Assembly: GCF_013201545.1 (NCBI RefSeq) | Contig: NZ_CP053746.1 | Span: forward strand, 1,515,001 to 1,579,000 | Length of the DNA: 64,000 nt | Source: Pseudomonas graminis | GTDB lineage: Bacteria; Pseudomonadota; Gammaproteobacteria; Pseudomonadales; Pseudomonadaceae | Reading direction: 5' to 3' | Shown here: positions 9,319 to 18,291 of the stretch, in pieces | How positions within the stretch are numbered: the stretch's first letter is position 1 | How the letters are laid out: every line of letters starts with the position of its first letter | Notes under the pieces: generated by a model | Database searches by the model: none | Told to the model about the DNA's origin: nothing | The model's input: the letters and a program-made list of their open reading frames with translations, nothing else | Translations under genes and position numbers: made by a program

Positions 9319-9624
9319 ATGCATTCGTTGTCTCGCCTAGTGCTTGCCGTCATCGCCACCTTGAGTATTTCCACTCAGGTTCTGGCGTTCGACGTGACCA
9401 CACAAAGCCTGGTCAAAACCGGATACGCCACCAGCCAGGTGACGACCGGGCCTTTCGATAGCAAGTTGATAATTGCCGCCCAGGATGATGCTGCCGTGTT
9501 TGTTGCCAGTGACGGCCAACTGAGAGGAGCACGACTGGAATCGGCGCTGGCATACCTGCGTCAATCCCGCCCGAAACTTCATGCAAGCGACCTTGAACTG
9601 GCGCAGGCAATCCTCGTCCAATAG
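9319..9624 (+). CDS. DUF2388 exported protein, copy 2 of 3
   Basis: 101 residues. Signal peptide ending at about QVLA-FDV, then the same pattern as copy 1 (TTQSLVKTGYATS, KLIIAAQDDAAVFVASDGQL, ELAQAILVQ). The DDAA.FVAS.G core is kept, but the TIVRAL segment is changed to SLVKTG, so this copy has diverged most. No strong Shine-Dalgarno precedes the ATG. Function unknown. Confidence 0.8.
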   Translation: MHSLSRLVLAVIATLSISTQVLAFDVTTQSLVKTGYATSQVTTGPFDSKLIIAAQDDAAVFVASDGQLRGARLESALAYLRQSRPKLHASDLELAQAILVQ

Positions 9625-9661
9625 TCACTTTTTTGTAACTTCCGTATTTTGGAGACGTTCC

Positions 9662-9982
9662 ATGCGTACCCCGTTGATCGCTGCCGCCCTCGGCCTGCTC
9701 TTGCTGACTGATATGACACAGGCACAAACCCTGAAGGCCACCAGTAACATCGTCGTTCGCGCCCTAGGCCGCAGCATCGATTTCACCTCCGACACCACCT
9801 CATCCGTACGCAACTGGAAACTCGTACTCGAAGCGCGCGACGACGCTGCCAGCTATGTCGCGAGCAACGGCGATATCCATGGCGCACTGCTCGACGCCGC
9901 TTTCATGACGCTGCGCGACCGCCTGCCCGAGGCCCGCAACGCCAGTGACCAGGACCTCGCCGAGGCCATCCTCGCACTGTGA
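9662..9982 (+). CDS. DUF2388 exported protein, copy 3 of 3
   Basis: 106 residues. A signal peptide (to about MTQAQT) is followed by ATSNIVVRALGRSIDFTS, KLVLEARDDAASYVASNGD and DLAEAILAL. I start at the ATG at 9662, with GGAG nine bases upstream in a GTATTTTGGAG context nearly identical to that of copy 1; the frame reaching back to 9581 lacks a signal peptide at its N-terminus. The stop overlaps the GTG of the next gene (GTGA), so the DUF2388 protein is translationally coupled to the DUF4105 protein. Confidence 0.85.
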   Translation: MRTPLIAAALGLLLLTDMTQAQTLKATSNIVVRALGRSIDFTSDTTSSVRNWKLVLEARDDAASYVASNGDIHGALLDAAFMTLRDRLPEARNASDQDLAEAILAL

Positions 9983-11940
9983 AACGCCTCGCTGTCTGGC
10001 TGCTGACGTCGGCGCTGTCGCTGATTTGCACGGGCGCCTTCGCCGATCTCAGGCTGTCGTTGCATACCGGCGGGCTCAGTCCTGCGCAACAGAAGGCCAG
10101 CCAGACATTGCTCGACGAAGCGATGGCGCACCTGCCGCCACTTTTCGTCAGCAAGCTCGATCGCAGGGTCGAAGTGCATTGGACCGATGACATGCCGTCC
10201 AATGCCTACGGCCGTGCAGACGGCCCTTACCGGCTGGACCTGAATCAGCACTTGCTCGCCGGCCTGACCGATGGCAGCGCCGCAACAACCCAAACCAATC
10301 GTCCTCACGGCACCGTGCGCGAAGAAATGCTCGCCACGGTTCTGCATGAGCTGACTCATATTTATGATCACGCGCAGCTCTGGTCCCCTGAAGACCGCAA
10401 GCTGATCGTTGCATGTACCCGGCAGGGCAAGAGTGTGGGAAAGGTTGGCCTGCGTGACAGCTGCCGGGGGCAGACCGACCGACGCTTCACGTTAAGTGAT
10501 GATCCCCGCCTTCTGGATCTAGCGGGATGGCCACAGTACGTCGGCCGCCGCGGTGACAGGGAAGAGCGTAACGGCCAGGTTGCGCGCAGTCCGGACATCT
10601 ACGAAATCAGCAGCCCGCTGGAATTCGTTGCGGTGAACATGGAGTACTTCCTCCTCGATCCGGCCTATGCCTGTCGCCGTCCGGCACTGTACGACTATTT
10701 CAAGGCTCGGTTCGACTGGGCGCCCGCGACGAAAGATCAGTGCCCGACGTCCTATCCTTACCTCAACGCCGGGAACGACTTTGCCCGAGAGCCACTGGGC
10801 AAGCTCGACCCCGAACGTGTGTACGAAGTCGATTACCTGCTGGCCGAGGCCAACCAGAATCTGGCGAGCCGGTGGGGCCATAGCATGCTTCGGCTGGTGA
10901 TATGCAAGCCTGGTCGGCCGCGTGGCCCGGACTGTCGGCTGGATCTGGATCAGCACCTGGTGCTGTCGTATCGCGCCTTCGTCAACGACCTGCAGCTGTC
11001 CAGCTGGAGTGGCTTGACCGGCAAGTATCCCTCGCGCCTGTTTGTCCTGCCGCTGGGTCAGGTGATCGATGAGTACACCAAGACCGAACTGCGCGGCCTG
11101 GCCTCTGTCCCGCTGAAACTGTCCCGAGAGGAGATCAACGGTCTGGTTCAGCACGCTGCCGAGATGCACTGGGCCTATGACGGGGATTACTGGTTCCTGT
11201 CCAACAACTGCGCGGTGGAAAACCTTAAGCTGCTGCGCAGTGGCACTAACGATCCGCGGCTTGTCGGGCTGGACAGCATCATGCCCAACGGGCTGCTGGA
11301 AGTCCTCAAGGGCAGAGGACTGGCGGACACCAGCGTGCTGGACGATCCGAAGAAAGCGCTGCGCATGGGCTACCGCTTCGACTCGTACCGTGACCGTTAT
11401 CAGGCGATGTTCGATGTGCTGCGCAAGACCACCAGCGTCAAGCAGACCACGGTTGAGGATTGGCTGGCACTGACGCCCCAAGAGCGACGCCCTTACTTCG
11501 CAAATGCTGATTTGCGCACCAGCGCTGCGATGTTGCTGCTGGAACAGGCCGGGCTCCGTCGTCAGTTATTGCTCGCGCAGGATGAGGTCAAGCAGCGCTA
11601 CCTCAGTGCTGTGGAGCAGAAGGACAACGGCGTCTCCAGGGCGACCGGCACGCTGCAGGACATTCTCGCCAACAGCGGATTCCTGAGTCGACCCGCAGAA
11701 TTGCTCGGCAGCGGCGGCTACGGTCTGCCGCAGGAAGGCGAGTGGAAGCGCTTGGAGGACGAGAGCAGCCAGCGGCAGAAACAGCTTCAGCGGCTCAGCG
11801 GCGATCTGGACAAAGAGGTGAGGGCGCTGCTCGATCCCGACCGCGCCGCCGGGATCGCTGCGACCGAAGACAACCTCAAGCAGGTCGGTGAGCACCTGCG
11901 GGCGCTGCACAAGGCAGCAGGCGGGTTGGAGCTACCTTGA
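9979..11940 (+). CDS. Large exported protein with HExxH motif and DUF4105 domain
   Basis: 653 residues, with a signal peptide (LTSALSLICTGAFA). An N-terminal region holds a zinc-protease-like HELTH motif (TVLHELTHIYDH, about residues 120-131). A central DUF4105 domain contains RWGHSMLRLVICKP, a WSGLTGKYPSRLF segment and WFLSNNCAVENLKLL, which includes a conserved Cys. The C-terminal roughly 150 residues are charged and helical, possibly coiled coil. DUF4105 has no firm function; the Cys/His pattern recalls papain-like folds, which is speculation. GTG start overlapping the previous stop. Confidence 0.8.
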   Translation: MKRLAVWLLTSALSLICTGAFADLRLSLHTGGLSPAQQKASQTLLDEAMAHLPPLFVSKLDRRVEVHWTDDMPSNAYGRADGPYRLDLNQHLLAGLTDGSAATTQTNRPHGTVREEMLATVLHELTHIYDHAQLWSPEDRKLIVACTRQGKSVGKVGLRDSCRGQTDRRFTLSDDPRLLDLAGWPQYVGRRGDREERNGQVARSPDIYEISSPLEFVAVNMEYFLLDPAYACRRPALYDYFKARFDWAPATKDQCPTSYPYLNAGNDFAREPLGKLDPERVYEVDYLLAEANQNLASRWGHSMLRLVICKPGRPRGPDCRLDLDQHLVLSYRAFVNDLQLSSWSGLTGKYPSRLFVLPLGQVIDEYTKTELRGLASVPLKLSREEINGLVQHAAEMHWAYDGDYWFLSNNCAVENLKLLRSGTNDPRLVGLDSIMPNGLLEVLKGRGLADTSVLDDPKKALRMGYRFDSYRDRYQAMFDVLRKTTSVKQTTVEDWLALTPQERRPYFANADLRTSAAMLLLEQAGLRRQLLLAQDEVKQRYLSAVEQKDNGVSRATGTLQDILANSGFLSRPAELLGSGGYGLPQEGEWKRLEDESSQRQKQLQRLSGDLDKEVRALLDPDRAAGIAATEDNLKQVGEHLRALHKAAGGLELP

Positions 11941-11970
11941 TCGCTGCGCTGCTGTGCGCCCCTAAATGAC

Positions 11971-12372
11971 TCAGGCAGTTTCCCCAGGCTCACCTGGCAG
12001 ATGCTCGTCGAGGTGCAGCCAGGGCAGGCGGCTGTCGGTCCAGATGTGTCGATTGGCAGGCGTCAGCTCCGGATGATCAAGGGTGGCAATGGTCACATCC
12101 ATGGTCTCCGGGCTGTTCCGGCTGAAAAGCGCGACCTGCGCCCCACAGTTATTGCAGAAATACCGCACGCACGTCGGGCCTGAATCATAGGTAGTCGGAC
12201 TTCCGGCCAGCCATTTAAAAGCCTCGACGGGGACGCTGGTCCACGTCACGACGATTCCACCTGACGTGCGCCGACAAATCGAACAGTGGCAGTGGGCAAC
12301 GTCATCCACGGGGCCATCGAGCTGGTAACGCAGATTGCCGCAATGGCATCCGCCGGTCTGCAATTCACTCAT
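11971..12372 (-). CDS. GFA (glutathione-dependent formaldehyde-activating) family zinc protein
   Basis: 133 residues with the Mss4-like zinc fold: GGCHCGNLRYQ, then CHCSICRR, then YFCNNCGAQV, giving the Cys sets expected to bind two zinc ions. Most GFA proteins have no proven formaldehyde activity, so the substrate is open. The ATG at 12372 has GGGAGAG just upstream; an extension to 12408 is possible but less likely. It converges on the DUF4105 gene and has no evident partner. Confidence 0.85.
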   Translation of the reverse strand: MSELQTGGCHCGNLRYQLDGPVDDVAHCHCSICRRTSGGIVVTWTSVPVEAFKWLAGSPTTYDSGPTCVRYFCNNCGAQVALFSRNSPETMDVTIATLDHPELTPANRHIWTDSRLPWLHLDEHLPGEPGETA

Positions 12373-12578
12373 GAGCACTCTCCCGGTTATGTATGGGTCT
12401 GACCGCATCCTTAGGTCGATAACTCAACCTCCCGCTCGTTAACTTGAGAAGTGCAACGAAAGCTGGCTGAAAGCTTCCCCGTTTAGCATCACCTCACCGC
12501 CGGCGACAGACCGGTCGGCCAGGACGAACGCGCTTGACGTTCTCCGGCCCATCTACAACAACAATTAGGTGATTTCCG

Positions 12579-12647
12579 ATGCTTGCATGTGCCCTGCAGT
12601 ACCCCCTTCGTAATCCCCGACTCCACGCGCCGCTCGTTTTGAGCTGA
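12579..12647 (+). CDS. Possible 22-residue leader ORF before the citrate transporter
   Basis: ATG at 12579, TGA at 12645, preceded by AGGTG with eight bases' spacing. The AACAACAA just upstream resembles the AAnAANAA motif bound by Hfq/Crc in Pseudomonas. No homology is claimed; it may simply be untranslated leader. Confidence 0.2.
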   Translation: MLACALQYPLRNPRLHAPLVLS

Positions 12648-12694
12648 TCGATTCGTCTCGTCCGTTCCCCGCCGCGTAACGCTGGAGTATTGCT

Positions 12695-14002
12695 ATGTTG
12701 ACCTTCCTCGGCTTCGCCATGGTCGTCGCCTTCATGTACCTGATCATGAGCAAGCGCCTGTCCGCGCTGATTGCCTTGATCATTGTCCCTATCGTTTTTG
12801 CCTTATTCGGTGGCTTCGCCTCGGAAATCGGCCCAATGATGCTTGCGGGCATCACCAAGCTAGCGCCAACCGGCGTGATGCTAATGTTCGCCATCCTTTA
12901 TTTCGCACTGATGATCGACTCCGGGCTGTTCGACCCGGCCGTGCGCAAGATCCTCAAGCTGGTGAAAGGCGACCCGGTCAAAGTGTCGGTCGGTACGGCT
13001 GTGCTGGCGCTGGTTGTCTCGCTGGACGGTGACGGCGCCACGACGTACATGATCTGCGTGGCCGCCATGCTGCCGCTGTACAGCCGTCTGGGCATGAGCC
13101 CGCGCATCATGGCCGGCTTGATCATTCTGGCCGGCGGCGTGATGAACATGACCCCATGGGGCGGCCCGACCGCGCGTGCGGCGAGCGCCCTGCATGTCGA
13201 TCCATCCGACATCTTCGTGCCAATGATTCCCGCGATGCTGGCAGGCGTTGTGGCGATTCTGGTGATCGCCTACTTCTACGGCAAACGCGAGCGTGCGCGC
13301 CTGGGCGAACTGCAACTGCCCGGTGACGAAGGCGATCACAGCGACATCAGCGTTTCGCAGTTTCCTGAAGCCCGCCGCCCCAAGCTGATCTGGTTCAACG
13401 CCGCACTGACGCTGGTGCTGATGGTAACGCTGATCATGGGCCTGCTGCCGCTGCCGGTGCTGTTCATGATTGCATTCAGTATCGCCATGATCGTCAACTA
13501 TCCGTGCCTGCAAGCACAGAAAGACCGTGTAGCGGCCCACGCCGGCAGCGTGCTGGCAGTGGTCGGACTGATTTTTGCTGCGGGGATTTTTACCGGTATC
13601 CTGTCCGGCACCGGAATGGTCGACGCGATGTCGAAGAGCCTGCTGGCCGTGATTCCTGAAGCGATGGGCCCTTATCTGGCCGTGATCACTGCAGTTGTCA
13701 GCATGCCGTTCACTTTCTTCATGTCCAACGACGCGTTCTACTATGGTGTGCTGCCAGTGCTGGCCGAAGCCGCTTCGCATTACGGCATCAGCCCGGTGGA
13801 AATGGCACGTGCCTCGATCGTCGGCCAGCCCGTCCACCTGTTGAGTCCGTTGGTGCCGTCGACGTATCTGCTGGTGGCACTGGCGGGCATCGAGTTTGGA
13901 GATCACCAGCGCTTTACCCTCAAATGGGCCGTGCTGGTGTGTGTGTGCATTCTGATCGCTGCGCTGCTGATGGGAATTTTCCCGCTCTACAGCAGCCTAT
14001 AA
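12695..14002 (+). CDS. CitMHS-family citrate/metal:proton symporter
   Basis: 435 residues, about 11-12 hydrophobic segments. It matches the CitMHS family, which imports citrate complexed with a divalent metal. Conserved segments: DGDGATTYMI near residue 105, MNMTPWGGPTARA near 150, and PFTFFMSNDAFYYGVLPVL near 340. TGGAG lies eight bases before the ATG. The preceding 322 bp contain a possible leader ORF and a Crc-like motif, which would fit carbon catabolite control of citrate use. Which metal is carried cannot be told. Confidence 0.9.
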   Translation: MLTFLGFAMVVAFMYLIMSKRLSALIALIIVPIVFALFGGFASEIGPMMLAGITKLAPTGVMLMFAILYFALMIDSGLFDPAVRKILKLVKGDPVKVSVGTAVLALVVSLDGDGATTYMICVAAMLPLYSRLGMSPRIMAGLIILAGGVMNMTPWGGPTARAASALHVDPSDIFVPMIPAMLAGVVAILVIAYFYGKRERARLGELQLPGDEGDHSDISVSQFPEARRPKLIWFNAALTLVLMVTLIMGLLPLPVLFMIAFSIAMIVNYPCLQAQKDRVAAHAGSVLAVVGLIFAAGIFTGILSGTGMVDAMSKSLLAVIPEAMGPYLAVITAVVSMPFTFFMSNDAFYYGVLPVLAEAASHYGISPVEMARASIVGQPVHLLSPLVPSTYLLVALAGIEFGDHQRFTLKWAVLVCVCILIAALLMGIFPLYSSL

Positions 14003-14068
14003 CGCAACTCAACGCTCCCTCTGGCGTAACTGTGCCGGAGGGAAAACGAACGCTCAAAGGAATACGTA

Positions 14069-14836
14069 ATGGAATGGCTGACCAACCCTGAGATCTGGGT
14101 TGCTTTCTTCACGCTGACCGCCCTGGAAATCGTGCTGGGTATCGACAACATCATCATGATCTCGATCCTGGTCAGCCGCATGCCCAAGGCGATGCAGCCA
14201 CGCACCCGCATCTTCGGGCTGGCGCTGGCAATGGTGACGCGGATTCTGCTGCTGCTGTCGATCACCTGGGTCATGCGCCTCACCGACGACCTGTTCGTGG
14301 TCCTCGGCCAGGGCATTTCCGGACGCGACCTGATTCTGTTCTTCGGTGGTCTGTTTCTGTTGTGGAAGAGCTCGCAAGAGATCTACCACGGCATGGAGGG
14401 CGAGGAAGAATCGCTGGACGAGCCGAAAGGCAAGGGCGGCATGTTTCTGTACACCATCCTTCAGATTGCAATCATCGACATCGTATTCTCGCTGGATTCG
14501 GTCATTACTGCCGTGGGTATGGTTTCCCACGTACCGGTGATGGTCGCGGCGATCATCGTGGCGGTGCTGATCATGATGCTGTGCGCGGGCGTCATCAGCG
14601 ACTTCATCGAGAAGCACCCGTCGCTGAAGATGCTGGCGCTGTCGTTCCTGATCGTCGTCGGCACCGTGCTGATTGCCGAGTCGTTCGATGTGCATGTGCC
14701 GAAGGGCTACGTCTACTTCGCCATGGCGTTCTCGCTGGCGGTTGAGGCGATCAACATCAAAATGCGCACGTCGATGGCGAAGAAGCGCAAGATGCAGGAC
14801 CCGGTGAAACTGCACAAGGACGTGCCGGGCCAGTAA
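14069..14836 (+). CDS. TerC family integral membrane protein
   Basis: 255 residues with about seven membrane helices. The family signatures are present: EIVLGIDNIIMISILVSR near residue 20, LFFGGLFLLWKSSQEI near 90 and IIDIVFSLDSVITAVGM near 135, each with acidic residues in the membrane. TerC proteins are tied to tellurite resistance and to manganese or other metal export; there are no other ter genes here, so a metal exporter is more likely. It follows the transporter by 66 bp and ends in a strong terminator. Confidence 0.9.
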   Translation: MEWLTNPEIWVAFFTLTALEIVLGIDNIIMISILVSRMPKAMQPRTRIFGLALAMVTRILLLLSITWVMRLTDDLFVVLGQGISGRDLILFFGGLFLLWKSSQEIYHGMEGEEESLDEPKGKGGMFLYTILQIAIIDIVFSLDSVITAVGMVSHVPVMVAAIIVAVLIMMLCAGVISDFIEKHPSLKMLALSFLIVVGTVLIAESFDVHVPKGYVYFAMAFSLAVEAINIKMRTSMAKKRKMQDPVKLHKDVPGQ

Positions 14837-14858
14837 CGTCCGCTGCGCAGACGTGATG

Positions 14859-14890
14859 AAAAACGGGGCCCTTCGAGTGCCCCGTTTTTT
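14859..14890 (+). terminator. Intrinsic terminator after the TerC gene
   Basis: AAAAACGGGGC (14859-14869) pairs with GCCCCGTTTTTT (14879-14890) around a 9-nt loop and ends in a T run. Confidence 0.92.
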
Positions 14891-15099
14891 ATCGGTGCGA
14901 ATCAACGAGCGACCTTCAAATACCTGATTTATGACAGATTTGTTTCAAGAAATAATCCGCTGTGCCATGCTGGCATTAAGGCCACAGGCCGACTAAAGCT
15001 TTAGTTGAGCGCGCTGTTCGATGCACCTCAAGCGCTTACGCTCGCTACACGCTGGACCTTTAACTTTGCCCGATGGGCAACCTACAGGGGGCTCTCCGT

Positions 15100-16743
15100 A
15101 TGCTGACCCTGCTCGATTTGCTTTCCGCCGTCGCGCTGTTGATCTGGGGCACACACATCGTTCGGACCGGCATTCTGCGTGTCTACGGCTCGCAGCTGCG
15201 CCGTGTCATTGGCCAGAACATGTCCAAACGCCCGCTGGCATTCGTTGCGGGGATCCTCGTCACCGCTATGGTGCAAAGCAGTAATGCCACGGCGATGCTG
15301 GTGACGTCCTTCGTTGGCCAGGGCTTGATGGGCCTGACGCCCGCGCTGGCCATCATGCTCGGTGCCGACGTCGGTACTGCGGTGATGTCGCGAATCCTGA
15401 CGTTCGACCTGTCGTGGCTGTCGCCACTGCTGATCTTTCTGGGCGTGATCTTCTTTCTGTCGCGCAAACAAACCCGTGTGGGCCAGTTGGGTCGTGTCGG
15501 CATTGGCCTGGGCCTGATCATTCTCGCCTTGCAGCTGATTGTTACTGCCGCTGCGCCCATCACCCAGGCGGCCGGGGTGAAGGTGCTGTTTGCGTCACTG
15601 ACGGGCGATCTTCTGCTCGACGCACTGGTCGGCGCCATGTTCGCGCTGATCTCCTACTCAAGCCTTGCGGCGGTGCTGCTGACGGCGACCCTCGCAGGCG
15701 CGGAAATCATAAGCCTGCCGGTGGCGATCGGTCTGGTGATCGGCGCCAACATCGGCAGCGGTCTGCTGGCGTTCCTCAGCACCAGCATGCAAAACGTCGC
15801 CGGGCGGCAAGTGGCCCTGGGCAGCCTGCTGTACAAACTGATCGGGCTGTTGCTGATCACCCCGGTCCTGACCCCGCTGGTGGCGTGGATGGACACGCTA
15901 AATGTCAGTCCGTCGAGCCTGGTCATCAGCTTTCATGTCATCTACAACTCCCTGCGCTGCCTGATCATGCTGCCGACGGTGGGGCCGATGGGACGTCTGT
16001 GCGCGTCGATTCTGCCTCAGCAGGCCGAGATCAACGGCCAGACCAAGCCTCGGCATCTGGACCTGACCGCACTGGCCACGCCGAGCCTGGCGCTGGCCAA
16101 TGCCGTGCGCGAAACCCTGCGCATGGGTGATCTGATCGACAGCATGCTCAATGCCATGCAAGAGGTGCTTCGGGGCAACCAGACGGCGGTCACTCAGGAA
16201 GTGCGTCGGCTCAACGATGATGTCGAGGTACTCTACAACGCCATCAAGTTATACCTGGCGCAGATGCCCCGCGACGACCTCAGCGATCAGGACAATCGCC
16301 GCTGGGCCGAGATCATCGAACTGGCGATCAATCTGGAACTGGCCAGCGGGCTGATCGAGCGCATGCTACGCAAGGTTCAGCAGCAGAAAACCTCGCAGAG
16401 GCGGTCGTTTTCCGACGTTGGCCTGGAAGAACTGTCCGGGCTGCACGAGCAACTGATGGCGAATCTGCGTCTAGGCCTATCGGTCTTCCTCAGCGGTGAC
16501 CCGGAAAGCGCGCGCCAGTTGTTGCGCGAGAAACGTCGTTTTCGCGCACAGGAGCGGCGCCTGGCCCATGCCCATGTCAGCAGACTGCAACGCAAGATTG
16601 TGCAGAGTATCGAGACCAGCTCCCTGCACCTTGAGCTGATTTCCGACATGAAACGCTTGAACTCGCTGTTCTGCAGCAGCGCTTACGTGGTCCTTGAAAC
16701 CAATGACACAGGCGCCTTGTCCAGCGAGGGCAACCCGGAATAA
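15100..16743 (+). CDS. Na/Pi cotransporter family protein with PhoU-like C-terminus
   Basis: 547 residues. The N-terminal roughly 310 residues have two inverted Na/Pi repeats with the QSS motifs (TAMVQSSNATAMLVTSF near residue 65 and a SYSSLAAVL repeat near 185). The C-terminal 200 residues are a helical PhoU-like regulatory domain. I start at 15100, after AGGGGG at 15086-15091, not at the upstream ATG at 15073, which lacks a ribosome site. Likely sodium-coupled phosphate movement in the inner membrane. The next gene starts 67 bp downstream. Confidence 0.88.
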   Translation: MLTLLDLLSAVALLIWGTHIVRTGILRVYGSQLRRVIGQNMSKRPLAFVAGILVTAMVQSSNATAMLVTSFVGQGLMGLTPALAIMLGADVGTAVMSRILTFDLSWLSPLLIFLGVIFFLSRKQTRVGQLGRVGIGLGLIILALQLIVTAAAPITQAAGVKVLFASLTGDLLLDALVGAMFALISYSSLAAVLLTATLAGAEIISLPVAIGLVIGANIGSGLLAFLSTSMQNVAGRQVALGSLLYKLIGLLLITPVLTPLVAWMDTLNVSPSSLVISFHVIYNSLRCLIMLPTVGPMGRLCASILPQQAEINGQTKPRHLDLTALATPSLALANAVRETLRMGDLIDSMLNAMQEVLRGNQTAVTQEVRRLNDDVEVLYNAIKLYLAQMPRDDLSDQDNRRWAEIIELAINLELASGLIERMLRKVQQQKTSQRRSFSDVGLEELSGLHEQLMANLRLGLSVFLSGDPESARQLLREKRRFRAQERRLAHAHVSRLQRKIVQSIETSSLHLELISDMKRLNSLFCSSAYVVLETNDTGALSSEGNPE

Positions 16744-16810
16744 TCGTGGTGAACGCAGGCGCCGCTGCGAAGTCTGTTACACATACCGGCCCGCAAGGAA
16801 GCCCGTTTTT

Positions 16811-18193
16811 ATGCGTTGCCTGCTGTTCGTTTGTCTGGTTCTGACATCCCTTTCTTCCATGGCCCTCGACCGGTTGCAGGTAGAGGGCTACGTGCTGCCC
16901 AACGGTTTGCAGCTGTTGCTCAAGCCTGCGGACAAAGGTCATGTCGCTATTCGCCTGGTCGTGGGTATTGGCTTTGATGACTTCAAATGCGAAGACAAAG
17001 AGCTGCCGCACCTGCTGGAGCACCTGCTATTCAGCGGGATCGACAACAGCGGGGAGGGCGGCCTTGAGCAACAGATGCAGGCCTTGGGTGGAGAGTGGAA
17101 CGCGTTCACCAGCAACACCGATACCACTTTCGTCATCGAGGCGCCGGCGCAAAATCAGCGCAAGGTGCTCGATCTGCTGCTCAATCTGCTGACTCACACG
17201 CAAATAAATCAGGCCAATCTGGACACTGCCAAGCGCATCGTCGCCCGTGAAGACGGTGGCCATTACTCGCATTTGCAACGCTGGCTGGACAAGCGCGACC
17301 TGGGCCACGGCGCCAGCAGCCCGCTCGCCGTGGAGCTTGGCCTCAAATGCCCGGAGCGGGCCGAGGTCGATCACCTCACGCTGGAGCAAGTCGAGAATAT
17401 CTATAACAACTGGTACGCCTCCAACAACATGACGCTGATCATCGTGGGCGAACTCGACAAGTTGCTGCCGGCCTACCTGGAACGCACCTTTGGCCAACTT
17501 AATGCGGTCGATCCGACGGAACATCCGCCGCTTCGCTCGATGACCGAAAAGGCCGATCCCGAGCGCACGCTGATCCGCGGCGCGTTGGGCGATGGCGCCA
17601 AGCTGCATTTGCTGTTCCCTGAGCCGGACATGGGCGAGCAGCATGATGAAACCTGGGATCTGGTGAAAGCGTATCTGGACTGGACGCTGTACAGCGAACT
17701 GCGTCTGGACAAGGGGTATTCCTACGGGCCATGGGCCGATCGCGAAGCGTTCGGGGACACCGGCTTTCTCAGCCTCAATGCAGATCTGAACCGTGAAGAC
17801 GTCGATTCGGCCACGGCCGCCGTGCGCGCGATGCTCCAGCGGCTGCGCAAGGAAGGCATGGACCCGGCCACCTTTGCACGGCTGCAGCAGGCCTCCATCG
17901 CCAAGCAAGCCTGGGCCGTTCAAGGCAATAGCGCGCTGGCCGACTATTACTGGGGTGCGTTGAATGATTACGACGATGGCCGCTTCCAGGACCCGGCCAA
18001 GCGGACCCGGGGCGTGAGCCTGGATCTGGCCAATCAGGCGATGCGTCAACTGCTGGCGCAACCCGGGTATCTTCGGGTTGAGGAGCCACTGCTCAGTTAC
18101 GACGAGCTATATGGGGTCGGATTCTTGCTGACAGGGCTGGTGGCGGTGCTGATTGTCTGGCGATGGCGGGTTTACAAGAAACGTCCGTTGTAA
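16811..18193 (+). CDS. M16 family peptidase with C-terminal membrane anchor
   Basis: 460 residues: N-terminal signal peptide (to about SSMALD), the inverted zinc motif HLLEH (HxxEH) near residue 65, and a second M16 lobe. A hydrophobic helix near the C-terminus (VGFLLTGLVAVLIVWRWRVY) ends in basic residues. It should be a periplasmic, membrane-tethered zinc peptidase. Only one M16 unit is present, so it may act as a dimer. I chose the ATG at 16811 because the frame reaching back to 16694 overlaps the previous gene. Substrate unknown. Confidence 0.85.
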   Translation: MRCLLFVCLVLTSLSSMALDRLQVEGYVLPNGLQLLLKPADKGHVAIRLVVGIGFDDFKCEDKELPHLLEHLLFSGIDNSGEGGLEQQMQALGGEWNAFTSNTDTTFVIEAPAQNQRKVLDLLLNLLTHTQINQANLDTAKRIVAREDGGHYSHLQRWLDKRDLGHGASSPLAVELGLKCPERAEVDHLTLEQVENIYNNWYASNNMTLIIVGELDKLLPAYLERTFGQLNAVDPTEHPPLRSMTEKADPERTLIRGALGDGAKLHLLFPEPDMGEQHDETWDLVKAYLDWTLYSELRLDKGYSYGPWADREAFGDTGFLSLNADLNREDVDSATAAVRAMLQRLRKEGMDPATFARLQQASIAKQAWAVQGNSALADYYWGALNDYDDGRFQDPAKRTRGVSLDLANQAMRQLLAQPGYLRVEEPLLSYDELYGVGFLLTGLVAVLIVWRWRVYKKRPL

Positions 18194-18291
18194 CGCCTAT
18201 AGTCAGCGTATTGGATTCAGCGGGCTCGTCAGACGCAGACGATCTCCAACTTCATAGACCTAGCTTCATAAACGAAGAGTGACGCCCACCG

